Part shown: piece after piece, positions 34,313 to 43,314 of the stretch
How the letters are laid out: every line of letters starts with the position of its first letter
Numbering within the stretch: the first letter of the stretch is position 1
NCBI RefSeq assembly: GCF_021732705.1
Contig: NZ_JAKFUM010000011.1
Location: forward strand, 1-64,000
Direction of reading: 5' to 3'
Source: Nevskia sp.
GTDB lineage: Bacteria > Pseudomonadota > Gammaproteobacteria > Nevskiales > Nevskiaceae
Length of the DNA: 64,000 bases
Made by a program: the position numbers and the translations under genes
Notes under the pieces: model-generated
Databases searched by the model: none
Told to the model about the DNA's origin: nothing
What the model saw: only the letters and a program-made list of their open reading frames with translations

Positions 34313-35456
34313 TCCAATCGCGATGCCGGCGATCAAGCCGCCGCTGTGGCTGCTCGCCGAGCTGACCTATGCCTGTCCGCTGCAGTGCGCGTACTGCTCG
34401 AATCCGGTCGATTTCAACGGCCACGGCAAGACCATGGACACGGAGACCTGGATTCGCGTGCTGCGCGATGCCCGCTCGATGGGCGCGCTGCAGCTTGGCC
34501 TGTCCGGCGGCGAACCGCTGGTGCGTCAGGACCTCGAAACGCTGGTCGCGGAGAGCACCAAGCTCGGCTACTACTCGAACCTGATCACCTCGGGCATCGG
34601 CATGGATGCCGCCCGCGCCCGTTCGCTGAAGGCGGCCGGCCTCGACCACATCCAGGTCAGCTTCCAGAGTTCGGAAGCCAATCAGAACGACGAGATCGCC
34701 GGCATGCGCGCCTATGCGCACAAGCTGGACATGGCGCGCGCGGTCAAGGCCGCCGGCTTCCCGATGGTGCTGTGCTTTGTCCTCCACCGGGACAACCTGC
34801 ATCGCCTGCGCGAAATGCTCGATCTGGCGATCGAACTGGAAGCCGATTACGTCGAGCTGGCGACCACGCAGTACTACGGCTGGGCGCTGCTGAATCGCGA
34901 CCGCCTGCTGCCGACGCTTGAACAGGTTCGCGAAGCCGAAGGCGTTGCCAACGAGTATCAGGCGCGCCTCAAGGGCAAGATGGACATTTACTTCGTGGTG
35001 CCGGACTACTACGAGAAGCGTCCGAAGCCGTGCATGAACGGCTGGGGCTCGGTGTTCCTGCTGGTGACGCCGGACGGCACCGCCCTGCCCTGCCACGCCG
35101 CGCGCCAGCTGCCGGGCTTCGAGTTCCCGAACGTGCAGACCTCGTCGGTCAAGGACATCTGGCAGACCTCGGATGCCTTCAACCGCTTCCGCGGCTTCGG
35201 CTGGATGAAGGAGCCGTGCCTGTCGTGCCCGGAGAAGGAAAAGGATTTCGGCGGCTGCCGCTGTCAGGCCTTCCAGTTCACCGGCGATGCCGCCGCCACC
35301 GATCCGGTCTGCGACAAGTCCCCGCTGCGGCATCTCGTCGATGAAGCCGTCTCCAGCGCCCGCAGCACGACGATCGAAAAGCCGATCATCTTCCGCAATC
35401 CGAAGAATTCTGACCGGCACGCAATCAAGCTCGCGGAATTGACGACGCCGAGGTAG
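34290..35456 (+). CDS. pqqE: PqqA peptide cyclase PqqE (radical SAM)
   Basis: The 388-residue radical SAM enzyme forms the Glu-Tyr carbon-carbon bond in PqqA. The SAM [4Fe-4S] motif is Cys29-x3-Cys33-x2-Cys36, followed by Gly-Gly-Glu-Pro-Leu, and the C-terminal SPASM cysteines are present (Leu-Pro-Cys-His-Ala and Cys-Leu-Ser-Cys-Pro ... Gly-Gly-Cys-Arg-Cys). The start within pqqD is the first ATG; one at 34323 is possible. The operon ends here without pqqF, so the protease that trims the peptide must lie elsewhere. Confidence 0.97.
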   Translation: MHEGGSPSPIAMPAIKPPLWLLAELTYACPLQCAYCSNPVDFNGHGKTMDTETWIRVLRDARSMGALQLGLSGGEPLVRQDLETLVAESTKLGYYSNLITSGIGMDAARARSLKAAGLDHIQVSFQSSEANQNDEIAGMRAYAHKLDMARAVKAAGFPMVLCFVLHRDNLHRLREMLDLAIELEADYVELATTQYYGWALLNRDRLLPTLEQVREAEGVANEYQARLKGKMDIYFVVPDYYEKRPKPCMNGWGSVFLLVTPDGTALPCHAARQLPGFEFPNVQTSSVKDIWQTSDAFNRFRGFGWMKEPCLSCPEKEKDFGGCRCQAFQFTGDAAATDPVCDKSPLRHLVDEAVSSARSTTIEKPIIFRNPKNSDRHAIKLAELTTPR

Positions 35457-35633
35457 CACGCGCCAAGCCCGCACCGATCCGCCGCCACGCGCGGCGATCG
35501 GTGCACGGCGAAACAGAGTTCAGGCGACGTTCATCGCGACGGGTCCACGATGGCGCCATCACGTCGCTGTCCGCGAGTCCGATTCGGGCCCGGCGATGCT
35601 GAACCGATCCGTGAAAATTCGAGGAATGTCATC

Positions 35634-36080
35634 GTGAAAATGAATCTCAAGACGCTGTTTGCCGCCATCGCGCTGAGCGCCTGTGCTGCCCCGTTGCAGG
35701 CAGCCGACGTCGGCATTTCGGTGAACATCGGCCAGCCCGGCTTCTACGGCCAGATCGACATCGGCGATTTCCCGCAGCCCCGCGTGATCTACGAGCAGCC
35801 GGTGATCATCGAGCGCCATCGCGTCGTCGAGCGGCCGGTGTATGTGCGTGTGCCGCCGGGTCACCGCAAGGATTGGAAGCGCTACTGCGGCCGTTACAGC
35901 GCCTGCGGCCGCCCGGTCTACTTCGTTCGCGATGACTGGTACAACAACGACTATGCGCCGCGGTACCGCGAGCGTCATGGCGACCACGACGACCATGGTG
36001 GTCGCGGTCACGACGACCATGGCCACGACGACCACCGCGGTCATGGCAAGGGCAAGGGAAAGGACAAGGATCGGCATTGA
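35634..36080 (+). CDS. Secreted His/Asp-rich protein, probable metal binder
   Basis: The 148-residue protein has a signal peptide (about 1-25) and a mature core with Arg-Val-Pro-Pro-Gly-His-Arg-Lys-Asp-Trp-Lys-Arg-Tyr-Cys, a motif of small periplasmic proteins. Its last 35 residues are a run of His, Asp, Gly and Lys (His-Asp-Asp-His repeats). That tail should bind divalent or trivalent metal ions. GTG at 35634 is preferred as start because GAGGAA lies seven bases before it; the ATG at 35640 is the alternative. Its position between pqqE and a PepSY lipoprotein suggests a metal-handling role for quinoproteins, but no family is recognised. Confidence 0.8.
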   Translation: MKMNLKTLFAAIALSACAAPLQAADVGISVNIGQPGFYGQIDIGDFPQPRVIYEQPVIIERHRVVERPVYVRVPPGHRKDWKRYCGRYSACGRPVYFVRDDWYNNDYAPRYRERHGDHDDHGGRGHDDHGHDDHRGHGKGKGKDKDRH

Positions 36081-36139
36081 TCCGGTAACGACGGCACAGG
36101 TCTGGATTCCGAATAGCGGTCAATCCATTAATGTTGGTG

Positions 36140-36166
36140 AAATCCGACTATCGACCGGATTTTTTT
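36140..36166 (+). terminator. Terminator after the His/Asp-rich gene
   Basis: AAATCCG and CGGATTT form a stem with a 9-base loop and run straight into a T-tract, so the following lipoprotein gene likely has its own promoter. Confidence 0.75.
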
Positions 36167-36238
36167 CCCAGCAACGGCTCGGCAGACTCTCAAATGTTGC
36201 ATCGCGATATCCATCGCGCCCAACGCCCGGAGTGATAG

Positions 36239-36793
36239 ATGCTCAAGAATCAGACCCTGATGATGGCTGCTGCCGTGCTCGCGCTGTCTGCCTGCAGCAA
36301 GGCACCGGCCCCCGCCGCTGCCGAAACCGCCGCCCCGGCCGTCGAAGCGGCCCCGGTTGCGGCCGGCATCGAAGGTTGCGCCAAGGCCGTGCTCGCGCAG
36401 GCACCAGGCGAACTGCTGCAGGCGACCCTGAAGTCCGAAAGCGCTGGCAAGGTCTGGGAGTTCGAGGTCAAGCAGGCCGATGGCAAGCTGCTCGACATCG
36501 AGTGCAGCGACACCGCCGGCACCATTGTCGAGACCGAGACCCGCGTTGCCAGCGCCGCCGATCCGGCGTTCGCTGCGAAGGCCAAGGTCGATGAAGCGAC
36601 GGCGACCAAGACCGCCACCGACAAGGTGCCGGGCACGATCGAACGCGTCGAATACGAAGTCGAACCGGACGGCAAGGTGTCGTACGAATTCGACATCAAG
36701 GGCGCCAACGGCGACGTTCGCGTCGAAGTCGATGCCGAAACCGGCGCCATCGTCGAGGAATCGCCGGAACTGCTGGAGATCGGCAACGTCTGA
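36239..36793 (+). CDS. Lipoprotein with tandem PepSY-like domains
   Basis: The 184-residue lipoprotein has lipobox Leu-Ser-Ala-Cys (Cys19), an Ala/Pro-rich linker, then two repeats of a PepSY-like fold (about 45-100 and 117-182). Each has a helix, two strands and a 'Gly-Lys-x-x-Glu/Tyr' turn, the second ending Val-Asp-Ala-Glu-Thr-Gly-Ala-Ile-Val-Glu. It is very acidic. A lanthanide-binding protein with two PepSY domains (LanPepSY) is known from Methylobacillus. The fold, acidity and neighbourhood make a lanthanide-binding role plausible here, but this is inference. An inhibitor or general PepSY role is the alternative. Confidence 0.8.
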   Translation: MLKNQTLMMAAAVLALSACSKAPAPAAAETAAPAVEAAPVAAGIEGCAKAVLAQAPGELLQATLKSESAGKVWEFEVKQADGKLLDIECSDTAGTIVETETRVASAADPAFAAKAKVDEATATKTATDKVPGTIERVEYEVEPDGKVSYEFDIKGANGDVRVEVDAETGAIVEESPELLEIGNV

Positions 36794-36820
36794 TCCGCGG
36801 CTTCGCGGTTCGCTGCAACG

Positions 36821-36853
36821 AAAAAGCCGCCGGTGCGAACCGGCGGCTTTTTT
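36821..36853. terminator. Bidirectional terminator
   Basis: AAAAAGCCGCCGGT, a GCGA loop and ACCGGCGGCTTTTTT form a long stem with T-tracts both ways, between the convergent PepSY and ABC permease genes. Confidence 0.92.
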
Positions 36854-36868
36854 ATGTCGGCCGTACGT

Positions 36869-37675
36869 TCAGGCCTGTGCCCGCTTCTTCACCATGCCGC
36901 GCTGCGGGTCGTAGCCATACGCCGCCCAGGCGAAGAACACGACCAGCGTGCCGGCGACCACGGCCAGCGATTCGACATTGAGCTGGCCGTACATCGCGAA
37001 CCGGGTCAGCTCCACCGAGTGCGTGAACGGGTTGATGCTCGACACGTAGAACAGCCAGTCGGCGCCCGATTCCTTGAGCTTCCACAGCGGATACAGCGCC
37101 GACGACATGAAGAACATCGGGAAGATCACGAAATTCATCGTGCTCGCGAAGTTTTCGATCTGCTTGATGTAGACGCTCAGCAACAGGCCCAGCGCACCGA
37201 GCATCAGGCCGCCGAGCAACAAGGCCGGCAGCGCGTACAGCCAGCCGATCCACGGCAGGTCGACGCCGAACAGCGCGCAGACGCCGAGAAACGCGTAGCA
37301 CTGCACCAGCGACAGCAAGGTGCCGGCCACCAGCTTGCACGCCAGCAGATAGGCGCGTGCGAGCGGCGCGGTCAGCAGAAGCCGCATCATGCCCATCTCG
37401 CGGTCATAGACCATCGCGAGGCTCGACTGGATGCCATTGAACAGGCAGACCATGCCGAGCAGACCCGGCGCGACATAGACCTGATATTCGACGAAGCTCG
37501 TGTACGGCTCGATCACCGCCACGCCGAACACGTTGCGGAAGCCGGCCGCGAACACCACCAGCCACAGGCTCGGCCGCACCAGCGCCGACAGCAGTCGCGA
37601 GCGCTGCTGGATGAACTTGCGCAACTCGCGCGAACTGATGGCCCACAGCGCCTCGAGCGCATGTCCCAGCTTCAT
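36869..37675 (-). CDS. ABC-2 type permease, PedC-like
   Basis: The 268-residue membrane protein has six predicted helices and the ABC-2 permease motif around Met-Met-Arg-Leu-Leu-Leu-Thr-Ala-Pro-Leu. It is the last gene of a seven-gene operon. Together with the ATPase at 39845, the propeller at 38883 and the binding protein at 37672 it matches the PQQ-alcohol-dehydrogenase-associated ABC system (PedA1A2BC in Pseudomonas putida, related to the lut lanthanide cluster of Methylorubrum). Whether it imports or exports is not clear from sequence. Confidence 0.88.
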   Translation of the reverse strand: MKLGHALEALWAISSRELRKFIQQRSRLLSALVRPSLWLVVFAAGFRNVFGVAVIEPYTSFVEYQVYVAPGLLGMVCLFNGIQSSLAMVYDREMGMMRLLLTAPLARAYLLACKLVAGTLLSLVQCYAFLGVCALFGVDLPWIGWLYALPALLLGGLMLGALGLLLSVYIKQIENFASTMNFVIFPMFFMSSALYPLWKLKESGADWLFYVSSINPFTHSVELTRFAMYGQLNVESLAVVAGTLVVFFAWAAYGYDPQRGMVKKRAQA

Positions 37676-38886
37676 TTGGACGCTCCCGCTGCTGCCGGTT
37701 TCGAAGCCGAAGACTTCGAACAGGCCGTTTCCTTCGAATCAAAGCCCAAGGTATCGAGATTGTTGACCGGATCGAGGAAGCCCTCGATCGGCGCGATCGC
37801 GATCGCCCAATTGCCGGTGTTCAGCAGCACCGGCTGGCGCAGCTGGCCATCCCACGGCCGATAGCCCATGCGGAAGCCCTTGAAGCCGTCGAGCACGATG
37901 TCCGGGCCGCGCAGGTAGGCGTCGCTCTTGTCGTAGTCCGGCGTGCCGGCACGGACCACCGCCTCGACCACGCTCTTGACCGCCATCCATGCCGCCCAGT
38001 CATACGACGTCACCTGCCGCCCCGCCGCCTTGATCAGGCGATTGTTCAGCTGGCGCGCACCGTCGCGTTCCCACGACCAGTGCCAGCCATCGGCGACCAG
38101 CCCGGCCGCGCCGATCACGACTCTCGGCTTGGCGGTCTGATACGGCACGGCGCGGGCAAACTCGCCATCGGTATCGGCGACAAACACGGCGTCGTAATCC
38201 TTGGAGCCGGTCAGCAGCTGCAGATTGTTCAGTTCGCGCTCGCGCGGATCCTGGCCCAGCTTGAATGGCTTGCTGTCGACGGTCTTGATGCCGAAGCGCT
38301 TGGCCGAGCGCGCCCACGCGGCCGCCAGCTCGGCATCCGCAGGATTCGGCCCCTGAAGCACCAGCACGCTGGCCCAGCGCCGCAGCACCAGATACTGCGC
38401 CAGCGCATCGGTGAGCATCGCGTGATTCGGCAGCACATGCAGCAGCCGGCTCTGGCACTGCGCGCCGCGCAGGCTGTCCTGCGCGGCAGCGATGTTGAAC
38501 AGCGTCACCGGCAGGGCCGCGGTGCGCTTGGCGAGATCGGCCAGCACCGGGCCATCGGCATCGACGATCACGTAATGGATGCCGGCGGTGACCATCGCCT
38601 TGACCGCATCGGCCATGCCGGCGACATCGGCAGCCTCGCGCTTCAGCAGCTCGAACTTGAGCTTGAGCGCGGCACCCGAGAAAGCGGTTTCGCTGATCGC
38701 CTGCGCAGCACCGGCATACGGTCGACCCCAGGGTTGCAGCGGGTACTGCGCCTTGAGCCGTTCGGCACGGTAACGCGGGTCTTCCGACCATTCGAGATAG
38801 CCGATGCGGAACGGCGTGTCGGCCGCCCGCGCCATCGGCAGCAGCGCCAGCAGCCCCAGCGCAACCGTGGCCAGCATCGCCCTCAT
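37672..38886 (-). CDS. PQQ-system ABC transporter substrate-binding protein
   Basis: The 404-residue secreted protein has a signal peptide and a two-lobed periplasmic-binding fold of the Leu/Ile/Val-binding type. Typical segments are Ile-Gly-Tyr-Leu-Glu-Trp-Ser-Glu-Asp near the mature start and Leu-Val-Leu-Gln-Gly-Pro-Asn-Pro in the hinge. This form is specific to PQQ alcohol dehydrogenase loci and corresponds to the LutA/Ped-type binding protein. The ATG at 38886 overlaps the propeller stop by four bases. Its ligand is unproven; a lanthanide complex is a candidate. Confidence 0.88.
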   Translation of the reverse strand: MRAMLATVALGLLALLPMARAADTPFRIGYLEWSEDPRYRAERLKAQYPLQPWGRPYAGAAQAISETAFSGAALKLKFELLKREAADVAGMADAVKAMVTAGIHYVIVDADGPVLADLAKRTAALPVTLFNIAAAQDSLRGAQCQSRLLHVLPNHAMLTDALAQYLVLRRWASVLVLQGPNPADAELAAAWARSAKRFGIKTVDSKPFKLGQDPRERELNNLQLLTGSKDYDAVFVADTDGEFARAVPYQTAKPRVVIGAAGLVADGWHWSWERDGARQLNNRLIKAAGRQVTSYDWAAWMAVKSVVEAVVRAGTPDYDKSDAYLRGPDIVLDGFKGFRMGYRPWDGQLRQPVLLNTGNWAIAIAPIEGFLDPVNNLDTLGFDSKETACSKSSASKPAAAGASK

Positions 38887-39848
38887 TCGTGCACCCCGAC
38901 GGTGTATGGCACGCGACCGGCCGGGACGGCCTTGGTGACCTTGAAGCTGCCGAGGTCGACGACGGCCAGATCGTCCGAGCGACCGTTGGTGACATAGAGC
39001 GTCTTCTCGTCCTTCGAGATGCCGATGCCCCACGGGCGGCTGCCGGTCAGCAGGTATTCCTTCGGCGTGCGGCTCTTCACGTCGACCTTGGCGACATGGT
39101 TCGCGCCGCCCATCGTCACGTACGCAGTGCTGCCGTCCCTGGTCATCAGGATGCCGACCGGCGTGATGTCTTCCTGCCGGAAGCCCTTGATCGCGAACTT
39201 GATCTCGCCCTTCACGGCATTGGCCTTGGTGTCGATCACGGAAATCGTGCCGCTCAGTTCGTTCGAGACCCACAGCTCACCGCCATCCGGCGTCAGCGCG
39301 AAGCGCCGCGGCCGATTGCCGACCGGAATGTTGGCCTTGACCGTCTTGCTTGCCGTATCGATCACGTGGACCAGATTGGCCACTTCGGACGTGGCGTAAA
39401 TGGTCTTGCCATCCGGCGTGATGAGGATGCCTTCCGGCTCCTCGCCAACCTTGACCTCGGCCAGTCGCTTGCCGGTGGCGACGTCGGTCGCCGAGACCAC
39501 GCCGTCTTCCTCGAGCGTGGCCCACACGGTCTTGCCATCCGGCGAGAAGACGAAGCGTTCCGGATCCGGGCCGACATCGAGCTTGCCGCTGATCTTGTCG
39601 GTGGCCGTGTCGATGACATTGATCACGTTGCCTTCGCCGCAGGCGACATAGAGCTTCTTCTGGTCTGGCGAGAACACCAGCTCGCGCGGCTTGTCGCCGG
39701 TCTTGATCTTCGCGAGCTGCTTCAGGCTTGCGCCGTCGAACACGGTGACCACGTTGTCCTTCTCGCTGCTCACGTAGAGCTTGCCGGCCATCGCCGGAGC
39801 ACAGGCCAGGGCGCCGCAGGCCGCGGCCACGATCAATTTCTGGTTCAC
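38883..39848 (-). CDS. YVTN-type beta-propeller, PQQ-catabolism associated
   Basis: The 321-residue periplasmic protein has a signal peptide and seven repeats of the Tyr-Val-Thr/Ser-Asn type (for example Gly-Lys-Thr-Ile-Tyr-Ala-Thr-Ser and Lys-Thr-Leu-Tyr-Val-Thr-Asn-Gly). It belongs to the 'PQQ-dependent catabolism-associated beta-propeller' family, with no known catalytic activity and a probable binding or assembly role. The start is GTG, set by GTGA overlap with the ATPase gene upstream and GGAGAAAG ahead of it. Confidence 0.88.
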   Translation of the reverse strand: MNQKLIVAAACGALACAPAMAGKLYVSSEKDNVVTVFDGASLKQLAKIKTGDKPRELVFSPDQKKLYVACGEGNVINVIDTATDKISGKLDVGPDPERFVFSPDGKTVWATLEEDGVVSATDVATGKRLAEVKVGEEPEGILITPDGKTIYATSEVANLVHVIDTASKTVKANIPVGNRPRRFALTPDGGELWVSNELSGTISVIDTKANAVKGEIKFAIKGFRQEDITPVGILMTRDGSTAYVTMGGANHVAKVDVKSRTPKEYLLTGSRPWGIGISKDEKTLYVTNGRSDDLAVVDLGSFKVTKAVPAGRVPYTVGVHE

Positions 39849-40621
39849 GCCGCTTTCTCCTCGGGTTTGCCGCCGGGTGCAGCGCCCGCCGGCGGAACGG
39901 TCATCTTCAGGAACGCTTCTTCGAGCGACGCGCAGCCGCTGGCGGCCACGACTTCCGTCGGTGTGCCTTCGGTGAGCTTTCGGCCCTTGTGCAGCACGTA
40001 GACGCGATCGGCGGCTTCCGCTTCGTTGACCAGATGCGTGGCCCACAGCACGGCCAGCCCCTGATCCCGGCACAGACCCTTGACCAGCGCCATCAGCGTG
40101 GTTCGCGACTGCGGGTCCAGGCCCACGGTGGCCTCGTCCATCAGCAGCAGCGCCGGGCGGTGCAGCAGCGCGCGCGCCAGTTCGACCTTGCGACGATTGC
40201 CGCCGGACAGCGTGCGGCAGATCTTGTCGCCGGCATCGCCAAGGCCGACCTGTGCCAGCAGCGGCGCGATCCGCGCCCGGCCTTCGGCACCCAGACCATG
40301 CAGCGCGGCGTGGAAGCGCAAATTGCCGGTGACGCTGAGATCGAGATCGAGCGTCGGCTGCTGGAACACGACGCCAAGCTTGGCGAGGCCGATGGTCGGC
40401 TTCTTCAGGAAGTCTTCGCCGCAGATCGCGATTGCGCCGGCGTCCGGCACGAACAGACCGCTCAGCAACTGGAACAGCGTCGACTTGCCGGCGCCGTTCG
40501 GCCCGAGCAGCGCCATGAACTGGCCGGCTTCGATGCGCATCGAGACGCCCTGCAGCGCCTTGACCTCGCCGTAGGATTTGACCGCGTCGCGGACTTCAAG
40601 TGTCGGTGTGGACGACGCCAT
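39845..40621 (-). CDS. ABC transporter ATPase, Ped/Lut type
   Basis: The 258-residue ATPase has Walker A Gly-Pro-Asn-Gly-Ala-Gly-Lys-Ser, signature Leu-Ser-Gly-Gly-Asn, and Walker B Leu-Leu-Met-Asp-Glu. It energises the ABC-2 permease at 36869. Genes of this type lie in PQQ-dependent alcohol dehydrogenase loci. The start shares TGATG with the stop of the preceding NitT-type ATPase, so two different ABC systems are translationally coupled here. Confidence 0.9.
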   Translation of the reverse strand: MASSTPTLEVRDAVKSYGEVKALQGVSMRIEAGQFMALLGPNGAGKSTLFQLLSGLFVPDAGAIAICGEDFLKKPTIGLAKLGVVFQQPTLDLDLSVTGNLRFHAALHGLGAEGRARIAPLLAQVGLGDAGDKICRTLSGGNRRKVELARALLHRPALLLMDEATVGLDPQSRTTLMALVKGLCRDQGLAVLWATHLVNEAEAADRVYVLHKGRKLTEGTPTEVVAASGCASLEEAFLKMTVPPAGAAPGGKPEEKAA

Positions 40622-41379
40622 CAGGCGCTCTCCGGTTCGGGGCGGGTCGACTGCAACCCGCCAAGCAATTCTGGATGCCGCGCCATCAGCGCGCGATGCA
40701 TCTGGTCCACCGCCTCATCATCGCGGCGGCGGGGTTTCGGCAAGTTCACGGCGTGATCAAGGATGATCCGCGCCGGGCTGCGGCTGACGAACAGCACGCG
40801 GTCCGCCAGCGCCAGCGCCTCGCGCAGGTCATGCGTCACCAGCACCGTGGTCGGCATCACGTCGCGCCGCAGGTCCGCCAGCAGCGCGTACAGACTTTCG
40901 GCCGTCGGCACGTCGAGCGAGATGAACGGTTCATCGAGCAGCAGCAACGCCGGCCTGATCAGAAACGCCCGCAGCAATGCCACGCGCCGCTGCATGCCGC
41001 CGGACAGCCGCAGCGGAAACTGCTGTGCGGTGCCGGCGAGGCCGACCCGCGCCAGTGCCGCATCGAGCGTTCCGGTGTCGAGCGCCGGCATCACCAGGCG
41101 CAGATTGTCGGCCACCGTGAGCCATGGCAATAGGCGTGGTTCCTGAAACACGAACCCGAGCTTGCCGCTGCCCAACCCGTCGACTTTTGCGCCGACCGTG
41201 CCGACGAAGTCCGGATCGAGCCCGGCGATGATCTTCAGCAGACTGGTCTTGCCGGCGCCGCTGGGCCCGACGATGGCGACGAATTCGCCCGAACGCAGCG
41301 CAAAGCGCAGCGGCCCGATGGTGTCTCCGGCCGCGCCCGGATGCCGCTTGCGCTGGATATCGACTGTCAGCGCCGTCAT
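40621..41379 (-). CDS. ABC transporter ATPase, NitT/TauT type
   Basis: The 252-residue ATPase has Walker A Gly-Pro-Ser-Gly-Ala-Gly-Lys-Thr, signature Leu-Ser-Gly-Gly-Met-Gln-Arg-Arg and Walker B Leu-Leu-Leu-Asp-Glu-Pro, and the overall look of nitrate/taurine-type importers. With the permease at 41376 and binding protein at 42136 it makes a complete importer. Confidence 0.9.
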   Translation of the reverse strand: MTALTVDIQRKRHPGAAGDTIGPLRFALRSGEFVAIVGPSGAGKTSLLKIIAGLDPDFVGTVGAKVDGLGSGKLGFVFQEPRLLPWLTVADNLRLVMPALDTGTLDAALARVGLAGTAQQFPLRLSGGMQRRVALLRAFLIRPALLLLDEPFISLDVPTAESLYALLADLRRDVMPTTVLVTHDLREALALADRVLFVSRSPARIILDHAVNLPKPRRRDDEAVDQMHRALMARHPELLGGLQSTRPEPESA

Positions 41380-42134
41380 GCCCGCCACCCGTTGAGCCTG
41401 CGATCCAGCGGCCGCAGCAGCACGGCTTCGATCACGAACACGACGCCGGCGAACGCCGCCGTGTACGCGAGGATGCTGGTCAGGTCGAAGAACTGGAAGA
41501 ACGTCCCGAGCTGGAAGCCGATGCCATCCGAGCGGCCGAGCAGTTCGATCACGAGCACGATCTTCCAGATCAGCGCGAGCCCAGAGCGCGCCGACGCCAT
41601 GATGTACGGGTACAGTTGCGGCAGCACGATGCGGCGCAGCACGGTCAGCCGCGGTACGCGATAAACCTCGCCCACCTGCAGCAGTTGCGTGTCGAGCGCC
41701 CGCGCGCCTTCCCGGATGTTGATGATCACGGTCGGAACCTTGTTCAGCGCCACCGCCAGCACCGCAGCGGTCTCGTTCAGGCCGATCCAGATGAAGCACA
41801 GGATCGCCGCGACCAGCGCCGGCAGGTTCAGCATCAGCACCAGCAGGCTGTCGAGCAAGTTGTTGACCAGCTTGCTGCGCCCCATCCAGACGCCGACGGC
41901 GACCCCGATCAGCATCGCGATGACGAACGCGGCCGCGACCCGCATCAGGGTCTTCGCCAGGTGATGCAGGAGTTCGCCTTGCATCAGGTGGTGCTGCAGG
42001 CTCAGCAGCACGGCGAGCGGCGACGGCAGCAGCGGATCATTGACCATCGCCGCCAGCGCTTGCCACAGCGCCAGCAGCACGACGAACGCTGCGCCGCGCA
42101 CCACCGCAGCCGGCAGTGTCCGGACCGCGGTCAC
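41376..42134 (-). CDS. ABC transporter permease, NitT/TauT type
   Basis: The 252-residue permease has about six helices and the coupling-loop motif of binding-protein-dependent permeases (Glu-Val-Tyr-Arg-Val-Pro ... Ile-Val-Leu-Pro-Gln-Leu). The GTG at 42134 is preferred: it follows the binding-protein stop by one base, and the membrane region starts soon after. Longer forms begin with a low-complexity Arg stretch that is probably not translated. Confidence 0.85.
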   Translation of the reverse strand: MTAVRTLPAAVVRGAAFVVLLALWQALAAMVNDPLLPSPLAVLLSLQHHLMQGELLHHLAKTLMRVAAAFVIAMLIGVAVGVWMGRSKLVNNLLDSLLVLMLNLPALVAAILCFIWIGLNETAAVLAVALNKVPTVIINIREGARALDTQLLQVGEVYRVPRLTVLRRIVLPQLYPYIMASARSGLALIWKIVLVIELLGRSDGIGFQLGTFFQFFDLTSILAYTAAFAGVVFVIEAVLLRPLDRRLNGWRA

Positions 42135-42135
42135 G

Positions 42136-43200
42136 TCAGGGTTTCGAGCCGGACTTGCCGCCCGCGTTCTCGGCCGGCACGGCGTAGAACGTCTGCGGGT
42201 CGAGCGTGGTCGCCTTGCCAACCAGTTCCTCGCCGCCTTCCGCCGCCAGCAGCGCGTACAGCGACTGCATCACCGGCAGATTGACCTTGAGCTGTTCGGC
42301 GACGATGCCGGCGCGGTGGGCGTCACGCAGGGCGAGGAAATCGGCATCGGTCTCGATCTTCATCAGCGGCCGCAGGCGCTGCCATTCGGCATCGTCGCGA
42401 CGCAGCACCTCGTTGGTCTTGTCGGCGGCGGCGAGAAAACGCGCCAGCAGCTCGCGATGGCTGCCGGCCCATCCTTCATTGAACACCCAGCCGACCATCG
42501 GCACCGGCTTGTCGACGCCGAGCCCGACGAGCACGTCATCGAGATCGATCAGCGGCGTCAGGCCGGCCGCCTTCAGACGCGCCGCGTACGGCCAGAAGTT
42601 CAGCACCGCCGGAAGCTTGCCGCGCAGGATGAATTCGTTCAGCGCGGGCGGCGCGGCGAAGCTCGGGCGTGCGTCGCGCTTCAGATCGAGCTTCGCCGAC
42701 TTGCGTGCCCAGGCCTGCAGGAACAGCCAGCTCTTGTCGACCGGCGTGCCGGCCACGCCGATCTCGCGGCCCTTGAGGTCGGCCACGGTCTTGATGCCGG
42801 AATCGCTGCGCACGTAGACACCGCCGAGTGCCGTGGAATTCGGCGCGAACTGCAGCCTGCGGCCTTCCGAGCGATTGCGCGTCACCCACAGCCAGTCCGA
42901 CGTGATCATGTCGACCGCCCCGCCCTGCAGCGCGATCTGCGCGGCATTGCTGGCCGCCATCGGCACGATCTCGATCTTGAAGTCGCCGGCCTTGTCGAAG
43001 CCGCGCGCGGTCATGGTGTCCAGCGTCCACGCGACGGTGCCGAACTGCAGGATGCCGATGCGGATGGTCTTGTCGTCCGCCGCCTGTGCCGTGCCGATGC
43101 CGACGCAGGCCAGCACGGTCAGCAGCCATCCGCGGACGGCCCGAAGCGCGGTCCGGTTCGAGCGCGGTTGGACCCGCGCCGTCGTGCGACTTCCGATCAT
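42136..43200 (-). CDS. ABC substrate-binding protein, NitT/TauT type
   Basis: The 354-residue secreted protein has a signal peptide and the NMT1/SsuA-like fold: Ile-Arg-Ile-Gly-Ile-Leu-Gln-Phe-Gly-Thr-Val-Ala-Trp at the start and Gly-Val-Ala-Gly-Thr-Pro-Val-Asp-Lys-Ser-Trp in the second lobe. It is the first gene of the seven-gene operon. Two tandem ATG codons follow GGAGG; the second (43200) has the better spacing. Its ligand is unknown. Being cotranscribed with the Ped/Lut-type system, it could serve the same pathway. Confidence 0.85.
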   Translation of the reverse strand: MIGSRTTARVQPRSNRTALRAVRGWLLTVLACVGIGTAQAADDKTIRIGILQFGTVAWTLDTMTARGFDKAGDFKIEIVPMAASNAAQIALQGGAVDMITSDWLWVTRNRSEGRRLQFAPNSTALGGVYVRSDSGIKTVADLKGREIGVAGTPVDKSWLFLQAWARKSAKLDLKRDARPSFAAPPALNEFILRGKLPAVLNFWPYAARLKAAGLTPLIDLDDVLVGLGVDKPVPMVGWVFNEGWAGSHRELLARFLAAADKTNEVLRRDDAEWQRLRPLMKIETDADFLALRDAHRAGIVAEQLKVNLPVMQSLYALLAAEGGEELVGKATTLDPQTFYAVPAENAGGKSGSKP

Positions 43201-43314
43201 CATTCCTCCAGCTTTTCGTTATTCGTCCGGGGTTGCCGGATCGTGTGCCGCGCTTGCCACCTGCCGCGTTGCCGCCCGCATGCTACTGGACTGCGGCGCG
43301 TTCCGGACACTGCC

